Of a stretch of 64,000 nt of DNA, positions 33,401 through 43,535 are shown in pieces. How positions within the stretch are numbered: position 1 is the first letter of the stretch; each line of letters opens with the position of its first letter. The notes beneath the pieces were generated by a model. That model saw only the letters and a list, made by a program, of their open reading frames with translations, was not told the DNA's origin and made no database searches. The DNA is from Babylonia areolata (lineage: Eukaryota; Mollusca; Gastropoda; Neogastropoda; Buccinidae). The stretch lies in NCBI RefSeq assembly GCF_041734735.1, contig NC_134876.1, forward strand, positions 85,945,732 through 86,009,731. The letters are read 5' to 3'. The position numbers and the translations under genes were made by a program.

Positions 33401-35425
33401 TATTATACATGTAAAATGTACAATATGGCTTCCAGGTGAAACTAGAATTTAAACAAAAAAAATCATTAAAATGATAAAGGGTCATAACAGTGTTTCATCA
33501 CCCGAAAAAGTATTTTCCAGACAATGAAAGTGTTCTAACGTCTGGTCTGCGTGGGAGTTGAAGTTCTGCCTACCAAAATAAATGTGGTTTGTATTCTTTC
33601 TTAAAAATGAATAAATAATTTCTTTTCAAATGTAAATGACTCACTCATGGCATCAATCCATTGCCCTGTTTGCTACTGTAACTGGGTCGTTTTATCAATC
33701 CATTGCTCTGTTTGCAAACTATATCCACTTGGCTTTGTTGTGCATTTTTTCACAATCCTCAGTATGTAAAGTAGGTCATGTCCTCTTTCCTGAAATGGTG
33801 AGTATGATCAGATATGTGTGCAGAACTTGAATCTTATTCTATTTCATTTTTAAAGATCTGGGATACTCAACTCCAGTGAGGAAAACACTGCCTGGGGACT
33901 AACACTGAGCAGTGAACTGAGCAGACATGCCATATAGCCCTAGGCCTTCATTTACCAACACTACTTCACTAGTATGATTCAATTATTATTGTTGCTAAAA
34001 AGTTTTGATGGAAAACTTGTCCAGCTTCCTTTTTAAAAAGATGCCAAAATGTGACCTTATGCAACTGAATCTGTGACAAAAAGTATTAATGCATGGGTTT
34101 GGGAAAGTACTCACTGGAGGAAATCTACATAATTTTGAAGGGAAAAAAAGTTTAGACCCAATTTAAGTGGTTCTTGGGAATAGAAAGTTATCAAGTGGGC
34201 TATCCACAAGGATGAAAAAAAAAGGCTATTCACAACTTTTCAGAAAATGGCAAGGTGGGATTTAATGATTAAATGCAGCCTGTTTTACCCATTTCCGTTC
34301 CTCTGGGGACCAACTCTGCTAAGTTTTCACCATGTGTCAGATTAGTGAGCATGGATGAGCATGTCATAACACACCAAAAGCAAAATTGTGGCCTTTTCAT
34401 CCCATGCATGCAAATTATTATCAACTGATAAAGGAACTTTTCATTTGTTCTCTATCAGCTCCATTGCCTCCTTTCCAAATGATTTTATTTGCTGTTGAGC
34501 TGATTATTTATAACATAAACTATGGACCCAGTAAGCAGCACATGTATACACTACCAACTATCAGCTCTTCCTGACCTCACAGCCAGTTCATGTGGCCTGC
34601 TGATTGTTCCATTGTTCTGTCTTAGTCTATTTTTGGTGCACTGACCTAGTTTTCTGAGATATATCCATCACGCCTTCAATCGAAAACTATTTTCTCTTTC
34701 ATTCTGTTTAACTGGTATGCTGACTATATAATTCCCCCAATCACATTAATGTTTCTTGAAACTTGGGTAAACGGAAATAAGAAACCACTGTTTGTATTTG
34801 TATCCAACTAATTAGAATATTTGAGATCAATCCCAAGAAAATCGTGGAAAAGTCGGTGCTTCTGCTTGACTAACGTTCGACACAAAGCAGCTGGTGCGGC
34901 CGCGATCTCAGTCTCATTGTAAACAGTTGAAAAACTTGCATTGTAACCAACGCGCCGGCACATTACATTCAAGAAAAATGAAGAAAGTAAAAACAGCGCT
35001 GAAAGGTGTTCGACTCGACATGTATGTCACCGTTATCTTGGGGATGGATCAATATCACCACCACCTCCATCCAGCCCGAACGAGCAACGTTGGAGTCGGC
35101 CTAAATACGGCCCGATCACCGAGTCTTAGTTATTTTCAATGAGACTCCCAAATGTAGCATCAAGCAAAACTAGCTCCACTGCAAGACAATTAAAGCAAAA
35201 CCTACCCTAGCCGAAAAAGGTCACAAATCGAAAAAAGTAATACCCACCAGAAGGCTGGAAGCCCTGCATAAGCGCTTGCCCTCCATTTTGTCGTTTCCAA
35301 CCTCGCCAGTTGTTGCAGAGTTCGGGTTCACTTCCCCAAGAACAGAGCGAATCCTCTTCAAATCGATCACTATCTTCGAACGAAAACCTATCTCCCTCAT
35401 ATTCCCATTCAAACATCAAGTCCAT
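1..35425 (-). CDS. ZSWIM8: ZSWIM8: SWIM zinc-finger substrate adaptor of a cullin-RING E3 ligase (22 coding exons, 3' end beyond window)
   Basis: Role (known for the family): ZSWIM8/EBAX-1 recruits substrates to a cullin-RING ubiquitin ligase. It triggers decay of Argonaute bound to highly complementary targets, causing target-directed microRNA degradation, and has roles in axon guidance. Seen: exons 35248-35425, 28121-28280, 25089-25183, 24061-24245, 23074-23181, 22129-22210, 21216-21336, 19882-20077, 18738-18968, 17365-18333, 14333-14516, 11187-11362, 10350-10536, 9538-9716, 8475-8983, 7799-7902, 6569-6758, 3935-4218, 2343-2533, 1473-1745, 438-695, 1-83. All introns are GT-AG and all phases fit, giving 1647 residues with no stop. 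Conserved blocks run colinear with the human protein as I recall it (1837 residues): N-terminal FSFEDSDRFEEDSLCS, the SWIM finger (residues 182-195), LRAPVSESL, LRPLRGREPEG, GMASIDSSAPETTS and VPNQPSEA. Residues 453-775 and 1018-1187 are low-complexity and Ser-rich. The gene is head-to-head with RPS14. Confidence 0.96.
438..695 (-). CDS. ZSWIM8: ZSWIM8 coding exon 21 (residues 1535-1620)
   Basis: Pro/Ala/Ser-rich linker region ending YIPAAAYNY. It matches the vertebrate protein in composition (Pro, Ala, Tyr, His) rather than residue by residue. Acceptor caacag|GTC and donor TAT|GTGAGT. Confidence 0.9.
1473..1745 (-). CDS. ZSWIM8: ZSWIM8 coding exon 20 (residues 1444-1534)
   Basis: It encodes VQRALYQCREQSWDMLERAC, LAVEQAAEGGGVFPEVLFEV and ARHWYEMAEEAG, then a variable tail ending in AAMPLPQ. 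Phase 0 at both ends; acceptor tgacag|GTC and donor CAG|GTCAGT. Confidence 0.96.
2343..2533 (-). CDS. ZSWIM8: ZSWIM8 coding exon 19 (residues 1380-1443)
   Basis: It encodes GQAMEIGSAAIRIIIDTWEG, HLTPPEVASLADRASRGRDP and AAELALSCLPHAHALNPSE. Nearly identical to vertebrates. Acceptor gacag|GTC and donor GAG|GTACGT. Confidence 0.97.
3108..3226 (+). mobile_element. Short SINE, family B, copy 1
   Basis: About 115 bp: cagtttcagtagctcaagga, ggcgtcactgtgtttggac, aaatccatatacgctacacc, acatctgccaagcagatgcc, tgaccagcagcgcaaccc, aacgcgctta. It contains the inverted repeat gcatctgct/agcagatgc type. The minus strand has an A-box-like tggtgtagcgt, hinting at a tRNA origin. In ZSWIM8 intron 18. Confidence 0.75.
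3935..4218 (-). CDS. ZSWIM8: ZSWIM8 coding exon 18 (residues 1285-1380)
   Basis: It encodes VPNQPSEASAHFMFELAKTV, a His-rich GPHRHLHLCAF stretch, then IGLYALGLSNCVSPNWLSRT and YSSHVSWIA. Strongly conserved C-terminal core. Acceptor ttcag|GTAC and donor GCTG|GTGAGC. Confidence 0.97.
5241..5274. repeat. (CA)n microsatellite
   Basis: About 16 CA units with one AA interruption, ZSWIM8 intron 17. Confidence 0.9.
5845..5950 (-). mobile_element. L2/CR1-like LINE 3'-tail fragment
   Basis: The plus strand shows ataataacaataatag, then gagcactttcaaacc and tgctttacaataataac, followed by cataaagcacacaagaacac. It matches the fragment at 8279-8400. It looks like the (ATT)n-ended tail of a LINE inserted on the minus strand; too short for coding motifs. 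Confidence 0.55.
6569..6758 (-). CDS. ZSWIM8: ZSWIM8 coding exon 17 (residues 1222-1285)
   Basis: It encodes GMASIDSSAPETTSSDNSPT and then a Ser/Gly-rich stretch with SDSLGSSSSGDK. The opening block is almost identical to vertebrates. Acceptor tgcag|GCATG and donor AG|GTGAGG. Confidence 0.95.
7799..7902 (-). CDS. ZSWIM8: ZSWIM8 coding exon 16 (residues 1187-1222)
   Basis: It encodes GKDTDSSALEEEGDDLKALE and then AKIRCLGMKKKPSQ. I see no clear counterpart in the human protein beyond a basic stretch before GMASID. Acceptor tacag|CGG and donor CAAG|GTACAC. Confidence 0.88.
8279..8405 (-). mobile_element. L2/CR1-like LINE 3'-tail fragment, related to 5845-5950
   Basis: (AAT)n start, then aagtgcttccaaac, gagcttaacaataat, cagacagacataaaacacac and acaagaacactcacactg. 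Same order of words as at 5845-5950. Lies in ZSWIM8 intron 15, less than 100 bp from exon 15. Confidence 0.55.
8475..8983 (-). CDS. ZSWIM8: ZSWIM8 coding exon 15, Ser-rich (residues 1018-1187)
   Basis: It begins IMDKLLDKEVNSQYKAPSL (conserved) and then becomes low-complexity, with Ser/Ala/Pro runs from GC-rich triplets. Of two possible donors near the end, the second (ACAG|GTGAGT, ending at 8475) was chosen because it is the stronger site and gives phase 2, as exon 16 requires. Confidence 0.92.
9538..9716 (-). CDS. ZSWIM8: ZSWIM8 coding exon 14 (residues 958-1017)
   Basis: It encodes EKLGFEAAVTALGLKANISE, then AEHPLLCESLRRQRGELAIA and YKEDIVKLSK. Very close to vertebrate ZSWIM8. Acceptor ttccag|TGC and donor AAG|GTAAGA. 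Confidence 0.97.
10350..10536 (-). CDS. ZSWIM8: ZSWIM8 coding exon 13 (residues 896-958)
   Basis: It encodes VKLAYQESELLQLLKKIPLG and then a segment with RAEQLRDGTL and LPLTLATFIFEALCLP. Acceptor tttcag|GTG and donor CCTT|GTGAGT. Confidence 0.96.
10589..10990. repeat. Minisatellite, about 52-bp unit, in ZSWIM8 intron 12
   Basis: The core cttcaggactacctttattt recurs at about 10592, 10713, 10764, 10815, 10868 and 10953, with the partner word aggacaatgtgaacacaaa between. Spacings are mostly 51-53 bp. The first gap is enlarged by A/C-rich sequence. Confidence 0.85.
11187..11362 (-). CDS. ZSWIM8: ZSWIM8 coding exon 12 (residues 837-895)
   Basis: It encodes TKKKKALNSISLLASSTLAK, ASFLCSVLSEDTECHYLAFK and MGMFGMELARPPASCKALE. 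The acceptor (gtgaacag|CAAAG) has a poor pyrimidine tract and is part of a three-unit tandem repeat. Donor GTCAGA. Confidence 0.95.
11362..11510. repeat. Three-unit tandem repeat at the acceptor of ZSWIM8 exon 12
   Basis: gttcacataattaaaa occurs at 11365, 11414 and 11469 (49- and 55-bp steps), each followed by ggtatg- and aattca-type words. On the gene strand the first unit forms the branch and acceptor region of exon 12. Confidence 0.8.
12147..13100. repeat. Two dispersed copies of a 120-130 bp repeat in ZSWIM8 intron 11
   Basis: 12147-12270 and 12968-13100 share gtttgatca, tgatcagctgt.ttgtcaaata, gagaggtgga and ttgacactg/tagacactg, then catacagccgaaaag/catacagccgataag. Unknown class. Confidence 0.7.
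13468..14220 (-). mobile_element. Decayed L2/CR1-like LINE reverse-transcriptase fragment in ZSWIM8 intron 11
   Basis: On the minus strand the palm motif A reads VVDLSAAFDAIN (about 14045-14080), motif C reads LKYADD (about 13811-13827), and a downstream segment reads KTCLTAWLELRRIS (about 13475-13530), the usual order in L2-type elements. Several frames are needed and there are many stops, so it is an old, dead copy. Both ends are missing. Confidence 0.8.
14333..14516 (-). CDS. ZSWIM8: ZSWIM8 coding exon 11 (residues 776-837)
   Basis: It encodes ILFARAEALHAHGHTKEACH, LAQQLAEEMLLHPPDLF and then a variable tail ending SRQSPE. Acceptor tgttgcag|ATC lies inside a 58-bp tandem duplication. Donor GTAAGT. 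Confidence 0.95.
14521..14640. repeat. 58-bp tandem duplication at the acceptor of ZSWIM8 exon 11
   Basis: acataaagcaaaacttcac at 14522 and acataaagcaaagcttcac at 14580, followed in both by a gagagt/agagtc word and cttcaagttgaac/cttcaagctgaac. On the gene strand the proximal unit ends in the functional tgttgcag; the distal one has tgttggaag instead. Confidence 0.85.
16006..16058. repeat. (TA)n microsatellite
   Basis: About 26 TA units in ZSWIM8 intron 10. Confidence 0.95.
17365..18333 (-). CDS. ZSWIM8: ZSWIM8 coding exon 10, large variable middle region (residues 453-775)
   Basis: The longest exon, 969 nt and phase 0 at both ends. It begins with a conserved part (FSGFKPAMEACQLTWEDYPI then PGVTYSS). 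It then runs into a long hydrophilic Ser/Asp/Pro-rich segment with little similarity to vertebrates, and ends with DEPNLFSGLKKMENVQE, which is conserved again. Confidence 0.95.
18738..18968 (-). CDS. ZSWIM8: ZSWIM8 coding exon 9 (residues 376-452)
   Basis: It starts ILIWWFVTKAST, has a variable Asn/Ser stretch, and continues with SLCEEIVALWRLAALNPRLS, a conserved block. It ends WHVSTVEK before donor GTCAGA. A (CA)n array lies about 50 bp on the intron side of the acceptor. Confidence 0.95.
19019..19075. repeat. (CA)n microsatellite
   Basis: About 28 uninterrupted CA units in ZSWIM8 intron 8, ending about 50 bp from the exon 9 acceptor; read as (TG)n in the transcript. Confidence 0.95.
19882..20077 (-). 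CDS. ZSWIM8: ZSWIM8 coding exon 8 (residues 310-375)
   Basis: It encodes SDVNYLSASAPPAAAEWQSL, LRPLRGREPEGMWNLLSIVR and EMFRRTDSN, then PLLEILTDE. Acceptor gtgcag|TGAT and donor CAG|GTGAGG. Phase 2 to phase 0. Confidence 0.96.
20284..20695 (+). mobile_element. tRNA-derived SINE, family A, longest copy
   Basis: The head is tRNA-like, with a B box GGTTCGAATCA at 20336-20346 and ggtaacgcgtccgcctagg before it as a decayed A-box region. The body carries a conserved core (about 20440-20550: gtcccgtgtgcagcacgcac, ttagcgcacgtaaaagaacc, gcaaaattctgtag). A 3' module with a second tRNA-like stretch (gctgtagtatagcgacgcgc) follows at 20592-20660, and an (AATAC)n tail ends it near 20692. Probably a mollusc member of a broadly conserved-core SINE superfamily. 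It lies in ZSWIM8 intron 7, antisense to the gene. Confidence 0.8.
21216..21336 (-). CDS. ZSWIM8: ZSWIM8 coding exon 7 (residues 270-310)
   Basis: It encodes DPTAGPSANEQTSWCLDEAT and then the segment with NIKKTLVKFCVPSPIVF, closely matching the family. Acceptor ccacag|ATCC and donor TTTAG|GTACTT. Confidence 0.96.
22129..22210 (-). CDS. ZSWIM8: ZSWIM8 coding exon 6 (residues 243-270)
   Basis: It encodes ILPTAQRLLDELLSCKETAM and then NTVGGAP. Acceptor ttttcag|ATT and donor CCGG|GTAGGG. A very G-rich tract (sense strand) follows about 125 nt into the downstream intron. Confidence 0.96.
22268..22630 (-). mobile_element. Diverged tRNA-derived SINE, family A, with LINE-like 3' part
   Basis: On the minus strand: a tRNA-like head (tagtggtaatgcattc, B box ggattgaatcc; 22561-22630), then the family A core (gagtggtggtttggac, gcatgcacttagcacac, acagaacccacggcagc, agcaaaattttgt). 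It ends with gcaaactgctaagggc, ttggtcttttgactg and ggcactgcataac, which resembles the tail of the L2-like LINE at 38910-38950. Lies in ZSWIM8 intron 5, gene sense. Confidence 0.75.
23074..23181 (-). CDS. ZSWIM8: ZSWIM8 coding exon 5 (residues 207-242)
   Basis: It encodes LRAPVSESLSQLKRDQLQKF and then AQYLISELPQQ, nearly identical to vertebrate ZSWIM8. Phase 0 at both ends; acceptor tgacag|GGC and donor CAG|GTATGG. Confidence 0.97.
23230..23760. repeat. Degenerate minisatellite with 51-bp and longer units in ZSWIM8 intron 4
   Basis: The core ggctggaagggagttaggcc and ccctgactgacagtct starts near 23237, 23322, 23373, 23424, 23475, about 23580, 23658 and 23739. Four central units are exactly 51 bp apart. 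Outer units are about 80-105 bp and carry an extra gaatgtgggacatgtaacat segment. Confidence 0.8.
24061..24245 (-). CDS. ZSWIM8: ZSWIM8 coding exon 4: SWIM zinc finger (residues 145-206)
   Basis: It carries the whole SWIM motif CxC-x8-CxH: Cys182, Cys184, Cys193 and His195, followed by IVALCLFRIH. The residue between the last Cys and His is Cys (WCCH); the human protein, as I recall, has Thr (WCTH). The start of the exon, GFHLSATV, is also conserved. Confidence 0.97.
24593..24716 (+). mobile_element. Short SINE, family B, copy 2
   Basis: Nearly the same as the 3108 copy (cagtagctcaaggaggc, aaatccatatacgctacacc, aagcagatgcctgaccagc) and extends further, through cttagtcaggccttgag. In ZSWIM8 intron 3, same orientation. 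Confidence 0.75.
25089..25183 (-). CDS. ZSWIM8: ZSWIM8 coding exon 3 (residues 113-145)
   Basis: It encodes LYSCLANGSADEFTKGEHLY and then KARAVKDALQI, matching the segment just before the SWIM domain. Too short to be an obvious ORF; found from splice sites gttgcag|A and ATAG|GTAAAG with exact phase agreement. Confidence 0.95.
25184..28120 (-). other. ZSWIM8 intron 2
   Basis: 2.9 kb with the compound microsatellite at 25545. Otherwise nothing recognisable; short open frames here have no coding character. Confidence 0.85.
25545..25665. repeat. Compound microsatellite (CA)n-(TA)n-(GA)n
   Basis: CA run 25545-25581, AT-rich run to 25612, GA run 25619-25665. ZSWIM8 intron 2. Confidence 0.9.
28121..28280 (-). 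CDS. ZSWIM8: ZSWIM8 coding exon 2 (residues 60-113)
   Basis: It encodes PLVELSAQAVACHIPFEEVE and then PEQLQLRIAFWSFPENEEDI, one of the most conserved stretches of the family. Acceptor gcag|GTCC and donor CAG|GTAGGT. It is separated from exon 1 by a 7-kb intron. Confidence 0.96.
28571..28612. repeat. (CA)n microsatellite
   Basis: About 21 CA units in ZSWIM8 intron 1, the first arm of an inverted pair with the (GT)n at 28935. Confidence 0.95.
28935..29009. repeat. (GT)n microsatellite
   Basis: About 37 uninterrupted GT units in ZSWIM8 intron 1, the longest dinucleotide array in the window. Confidence 0.95.
30165..30468. repeat. (GT)n, then (TC)n/(TA)n microsatellites
   Basis: GT array at 30165-30241 with two one-base slips (tggtg), and tctc then tata runs at 30428-30468. 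ZSWIM8 intron 1. Confidence 0.9.
32232..32520. repeat. Minisatellite, about 73-83 bp unit, four copies, in ZSWIM8 intron 1
   Basis: tcaagccatttctttcc-type words at 32232, 32305, 32379 and 32462, each followed by acttttaccttttcac and cagtcaaatagtagtttta. Diverged but colinear. Confidence 0.8.
32636..32775 (+). mobile_element. Short SINE, family B, copy 3 (diverged, with insertion)
   Basis: agtttcagtttccagg, gcggacagatccatatatgc, tttaccacatctgcta, then a 14-18 bp A-rich insertion inside the hairpin and agcagatgcctggcc, atcaggccttgaaaa. Older than the other two copies. In ZSWIM8 intron 1. Confidence 0.7.
33157..33240 (+). mobile_element. SINE family A fragment (core part)
   Basis: aagaacctatgacaacaaa, then aatccactttgataggaaaa and caaatacacttgcaggaaa match the second half of the family A core. 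Head and tail absent. In ZSWIM8 intron 1. Confidence 0.6.
35248..35425 (-). CDS. ZSWIM8: ZSWIM8 coding exon 1 (residues 1-60)
   Basis: It contains the start codon at 35425. The protein opens MDLMFEWEYEGDRFSF and then DSDRFEEDSLCS, an acidic N-terminus very close to the human one. A second in-frame Met lies at residue 4. The donor is GTGGGT after the first base of codon 60; the alternative GTATTA donor six bases on would break the frame with exon 2. Confidence 0.95.
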
Positions 35426-35798
35426 GATGTTTGGAGGGACGAGCGAGATCCAACAAGGCTGGACTCGCCACTTTTTTTCGCTTTGGTCGTCGACTTACCG
35501 CAGCAGACTGTTCGCCACTCAGAATTATTGAGTGGAACAAGAAGAAATATTTTCCATTCTAAAACAATATTTCAGATTCTGAACTTTAGCCAAAGCATCA
35601 ATTTGGAAAATTTCCTATTAATCTACGCACACTATTTCTGGGTAAGCCTAAATTTATGATCTGTTTGATGTTCAATTGTTCGCTTTGGCTGTACAATAAC
35701 ATACATTCGGGAGTGTCCGTAAACTGTCGGCAATGTCCGGAAACCTATTTCCGGCCCCAGATATTTTGGCCCCGTGACAGGTTCGAGATTTAGCGAGA
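35426..35798. promoter_or_regulatory. Shared divergent promoter region of ZSWIM8 and RPS14
   Basis: 373 bp separate the ZSWIM8 start codon (leftward) from the likely RPS14 transcription start (rightward), so both promoters and the ZSWIM8 5' UTR must fit here unless an upstream exon exists. A weak TATA-like tattttgg (about 35763-35770) sits some 30-35 bp before the RPS14 start. I see no canonical TATA box on the ZSWIM8 side. Confidence 0.7.
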
Positions 35799-35829
35799 CT
35801 TTTCCTCTTCCGCTTTTGATCATCACACG
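35799..35829 (+). other. RPS14: RPS14 non-coding first exon with TOP start
   Basis: A C followed by a pyrimidine run (CTTTTCCTCTTCC) marks a terminal-oligopyrimidine (TCT) initiator, typical of ribosomal-protein mRNAs and linked to growth-dependent (TOR) translation control. The exon ends at a strong donor gtgagt at 35830. The intron runs to a cag directly before the ATG at 36162. The exact start base is inferred. Confidence 0.8.
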
Positions 35830-36161
35830 GTGAGTTTGAATGTTTACGAAGTGAGAAGAATCCACCTCTTTTACAATCCATCTGTTCCATAAAGTAAGCC
35901 TCATGTATGCTTTTGTATTTTCAAATGTTTGCTTCTTTATTGGCTTCTATATCTTTACACGTTAAAGTCCGGAGATAGGTAAATTTGTAAAAAAATTAGA
36001 CATCTCTTCAATTTACATGCTTCAGTGTAAGCATGCACCACTTTTTAACTTTTGATAAATAGATTCATTTTGTACAACCGTGTCATGATAAAAAAAAAAA
36101 AAAAAAAACGATTTATATAAGTTGATAGCGACGAATATAAATGTACCTTTGTTATTTCCAG

Positions 36162-41502
<5,341 letters not shown>

Positions 41503-41575
41503 AGTGACTGCAGTTACATACAAATGTGCAGAGAAGGAAAAAAAATAAACTTTGAAGTGAAGCACTGTTTTCAAG
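41503..41575 (+). terminator. RPS14: RPS14 3' UTR with polyadenylation signal
   Basis: AATAAA at 41544-41549 lies 42 bp after the stop codon, and a TG-rich stretch (tcaagtgtggtgtgagtg) follows about 20-35 bp later. Cleavage is expected near 41562-41575. A short 3' UTR is normal for ribosomal-protein genes. Confidence 0.85.
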
Positions 41576-43184
41576 TGTGGTGTGAGTGAAAACGTGACTA
41601 TGTGGTGGTAGTGGTGGTGAACAAAAAAGGTAGTGTTCCAAATTAGGCTTGCTTTGTTATTGCGAAAATAGTTTTTTGTGATTCAAGTTTTCTGTATTTT
41701 ATTGAGAAAGCTACAAAACGGTTGCATGGTTGTCATGATCAGCATAGTTGTTGTATCAACAGATTCCTGTTGACACAGCAGTAGAATGTACCTGATCATG
41801 TTTGTGTGTGTGTGGTCAGTTGAGGATGAACAGCATGGAAAAAATGCCCAATTCAGCCAGCATGGAAAATGGGACATGCACAAAATTTGCCCATCGTATT
41901 CAGGTGCTGAGCTCAAAGCTGCTACATCGCAAAAGCTTGCAAGAGAATGTGACCATTGCAATTCACTATTGGTGAAATAGATCACAGGTTTGAAAATGAA
42001 TTCAGAAAAAACTTGTCCACTGATGTAAGTAACATCAAAAACTTTGTCTTTTCACTCTCTCTCTCGCCTCTACTGTGACCATCTGGTTTGTCTGCTTATC
42101 CATTGATTCCCCTCACTTTACATTCATAAACCCTCAACTCCGTAACATCAATCCTCTCTTGCATTGTTGCAATCTATTGTCTGCACGTCTCTCACAGAGT
42201 AAGTGCAGGATTTGCACTCTGTCAAAAGTAAATTTGCAAATCTTCCTTTCCTTTCCATCCACCTTACTGTCTCCTCCTCTCCACCCCATCTGTCTCTGCA
42301 ATCAGGTTTAGGTGTTTATGCGTTCATTTATTATAAGTACATTTATAAATAAGTAAAACAAGGAATAAGTACTGTAAGCACAATTCAAACAAGTGCTGCT
42401 TGCCTTACCCATCAGTTTTCTTTTCCAAATTCCCAAATTCTGATCTTTTTCATAGACCTCGCTATCATCTTTTACTGATGCTGACATCTTTAAAAATTGA
42501 TATAATGGCTGTAAAGTTATCATTTTGAAAGTGATGGCATGTACCTGTGTAATTGGCCTGATAATTCCTCTTTAGGTGCTTCGTACACATTCCAAAGCTT
42601 TGCAAATTTGATGTTTATATTGCTTTATCAAACCTGTTCCAAACTCAGAATGCAAAAAACTTACCAAGATCGGAAAACATTTCTCCTGAAAACTGATCTT
42701 TGTACACCATTTCTCCAGAATGAATCCTGCACCTGTACTGTGTCCGCTACCTGATGGGTAGCACAGGCAGCAGTGGTTTGAATTTTGTACCTTTGTCTTG
42801 CAAAGAGTAGGAACTTATTCTTTGTTTAATTGTATAAATGTGTAATGTTAAATGGTACTACCGATTACATGATCTGGCATCAAGAAGATAATTCTCAAGT
42901 AAGCAGTCCGCTACTGTCCTGGGTCTGTTGGGGATTGCAGTTACATGTCTAGTTTTATCTCAAAACTTTGATTGGTGATGCCAATTTTGGTTGAACAAAA
43001 TACTGTTGTCTTTGCATGGGCGCAAACCTTATGCTTTTGGTTGATAGTAGGCTTAGGGTTATAAGTTAATATTCTGCAAAAATTCTGGCAGAAAAAGGTT
43101 TTATGCACAAATAATACATTCAGATTCTGTGTACATTGTCAAGTTGAACAATCGTGTTGATCAGCCACTATGTATCTGGCAGGC

Positions 43185-43535
43185 CTGATGCTGTTATTGT
43201 CTTATGTAGTACCAATCTCTAGTTTGACACATGAGACCAAAGCGCTTTGCAAACAGGAAGTTGTTTCCACAACAGGCCTGGGTACAGCTGACAGATATCT
43301 GCCTTTGAGCGCTCATTATTCGTTTCCTATGTCATTCAGTCATGTGCATGCACACAAATTTCAGGAGATTTTACAACAAAAAATTTGCAAGGAACAATTC
43401 CTGTTGCTGTGGGCTCTTTTACAAATGACAGTATGTGCTTTGTGCATGCTGCACATGGGACTGCTTTATGGTTTCCTCCAAATGACCACTCAAGGTCTTG
43501 TGGAGGGGGAGAAAAACCTGGTGACTGCAACTGAA
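43185..43535 (-). mobile_element. Diverged tRNA-derived SINE, family A, with LINE-like 3' part
   Basis: Same order as the 22268-22630 copy on the minus strand: ctccacaagaccttgagtgg, a decayed core, then ttgtggaaacaacttcc and gcaaagcgctttggtctc, and tactacataag at the end. The head is too decayed to see. A 158-codon open frame on plus is only its antisense shadow. Confidence 0.7.

Larger units (their letters stand above)
28281..35247 (-). other. ZSWIM8 intron 1 (7 kb)
   Basis: No coding signal seen. It holds the inverted CA/GT arrays, (GT)n at 30165, a four-copy minisatellite at 32232, a family B SINE at 32636, a family A fragment at 33157, and a 45-bp duplication near 33645-33730 (tcaatccattgccctgtttgc twice). 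The remaining AT-rich sequence shows nothing I recognise. Confidence 0.85.

Noticed and set aside
35242-35248. Alternative donor GTATTA for ZSWIM8 exon 1
   Set aside because: It would shift the frame into exon 2, whereas GTGGGT six bases earlier fits exactly.
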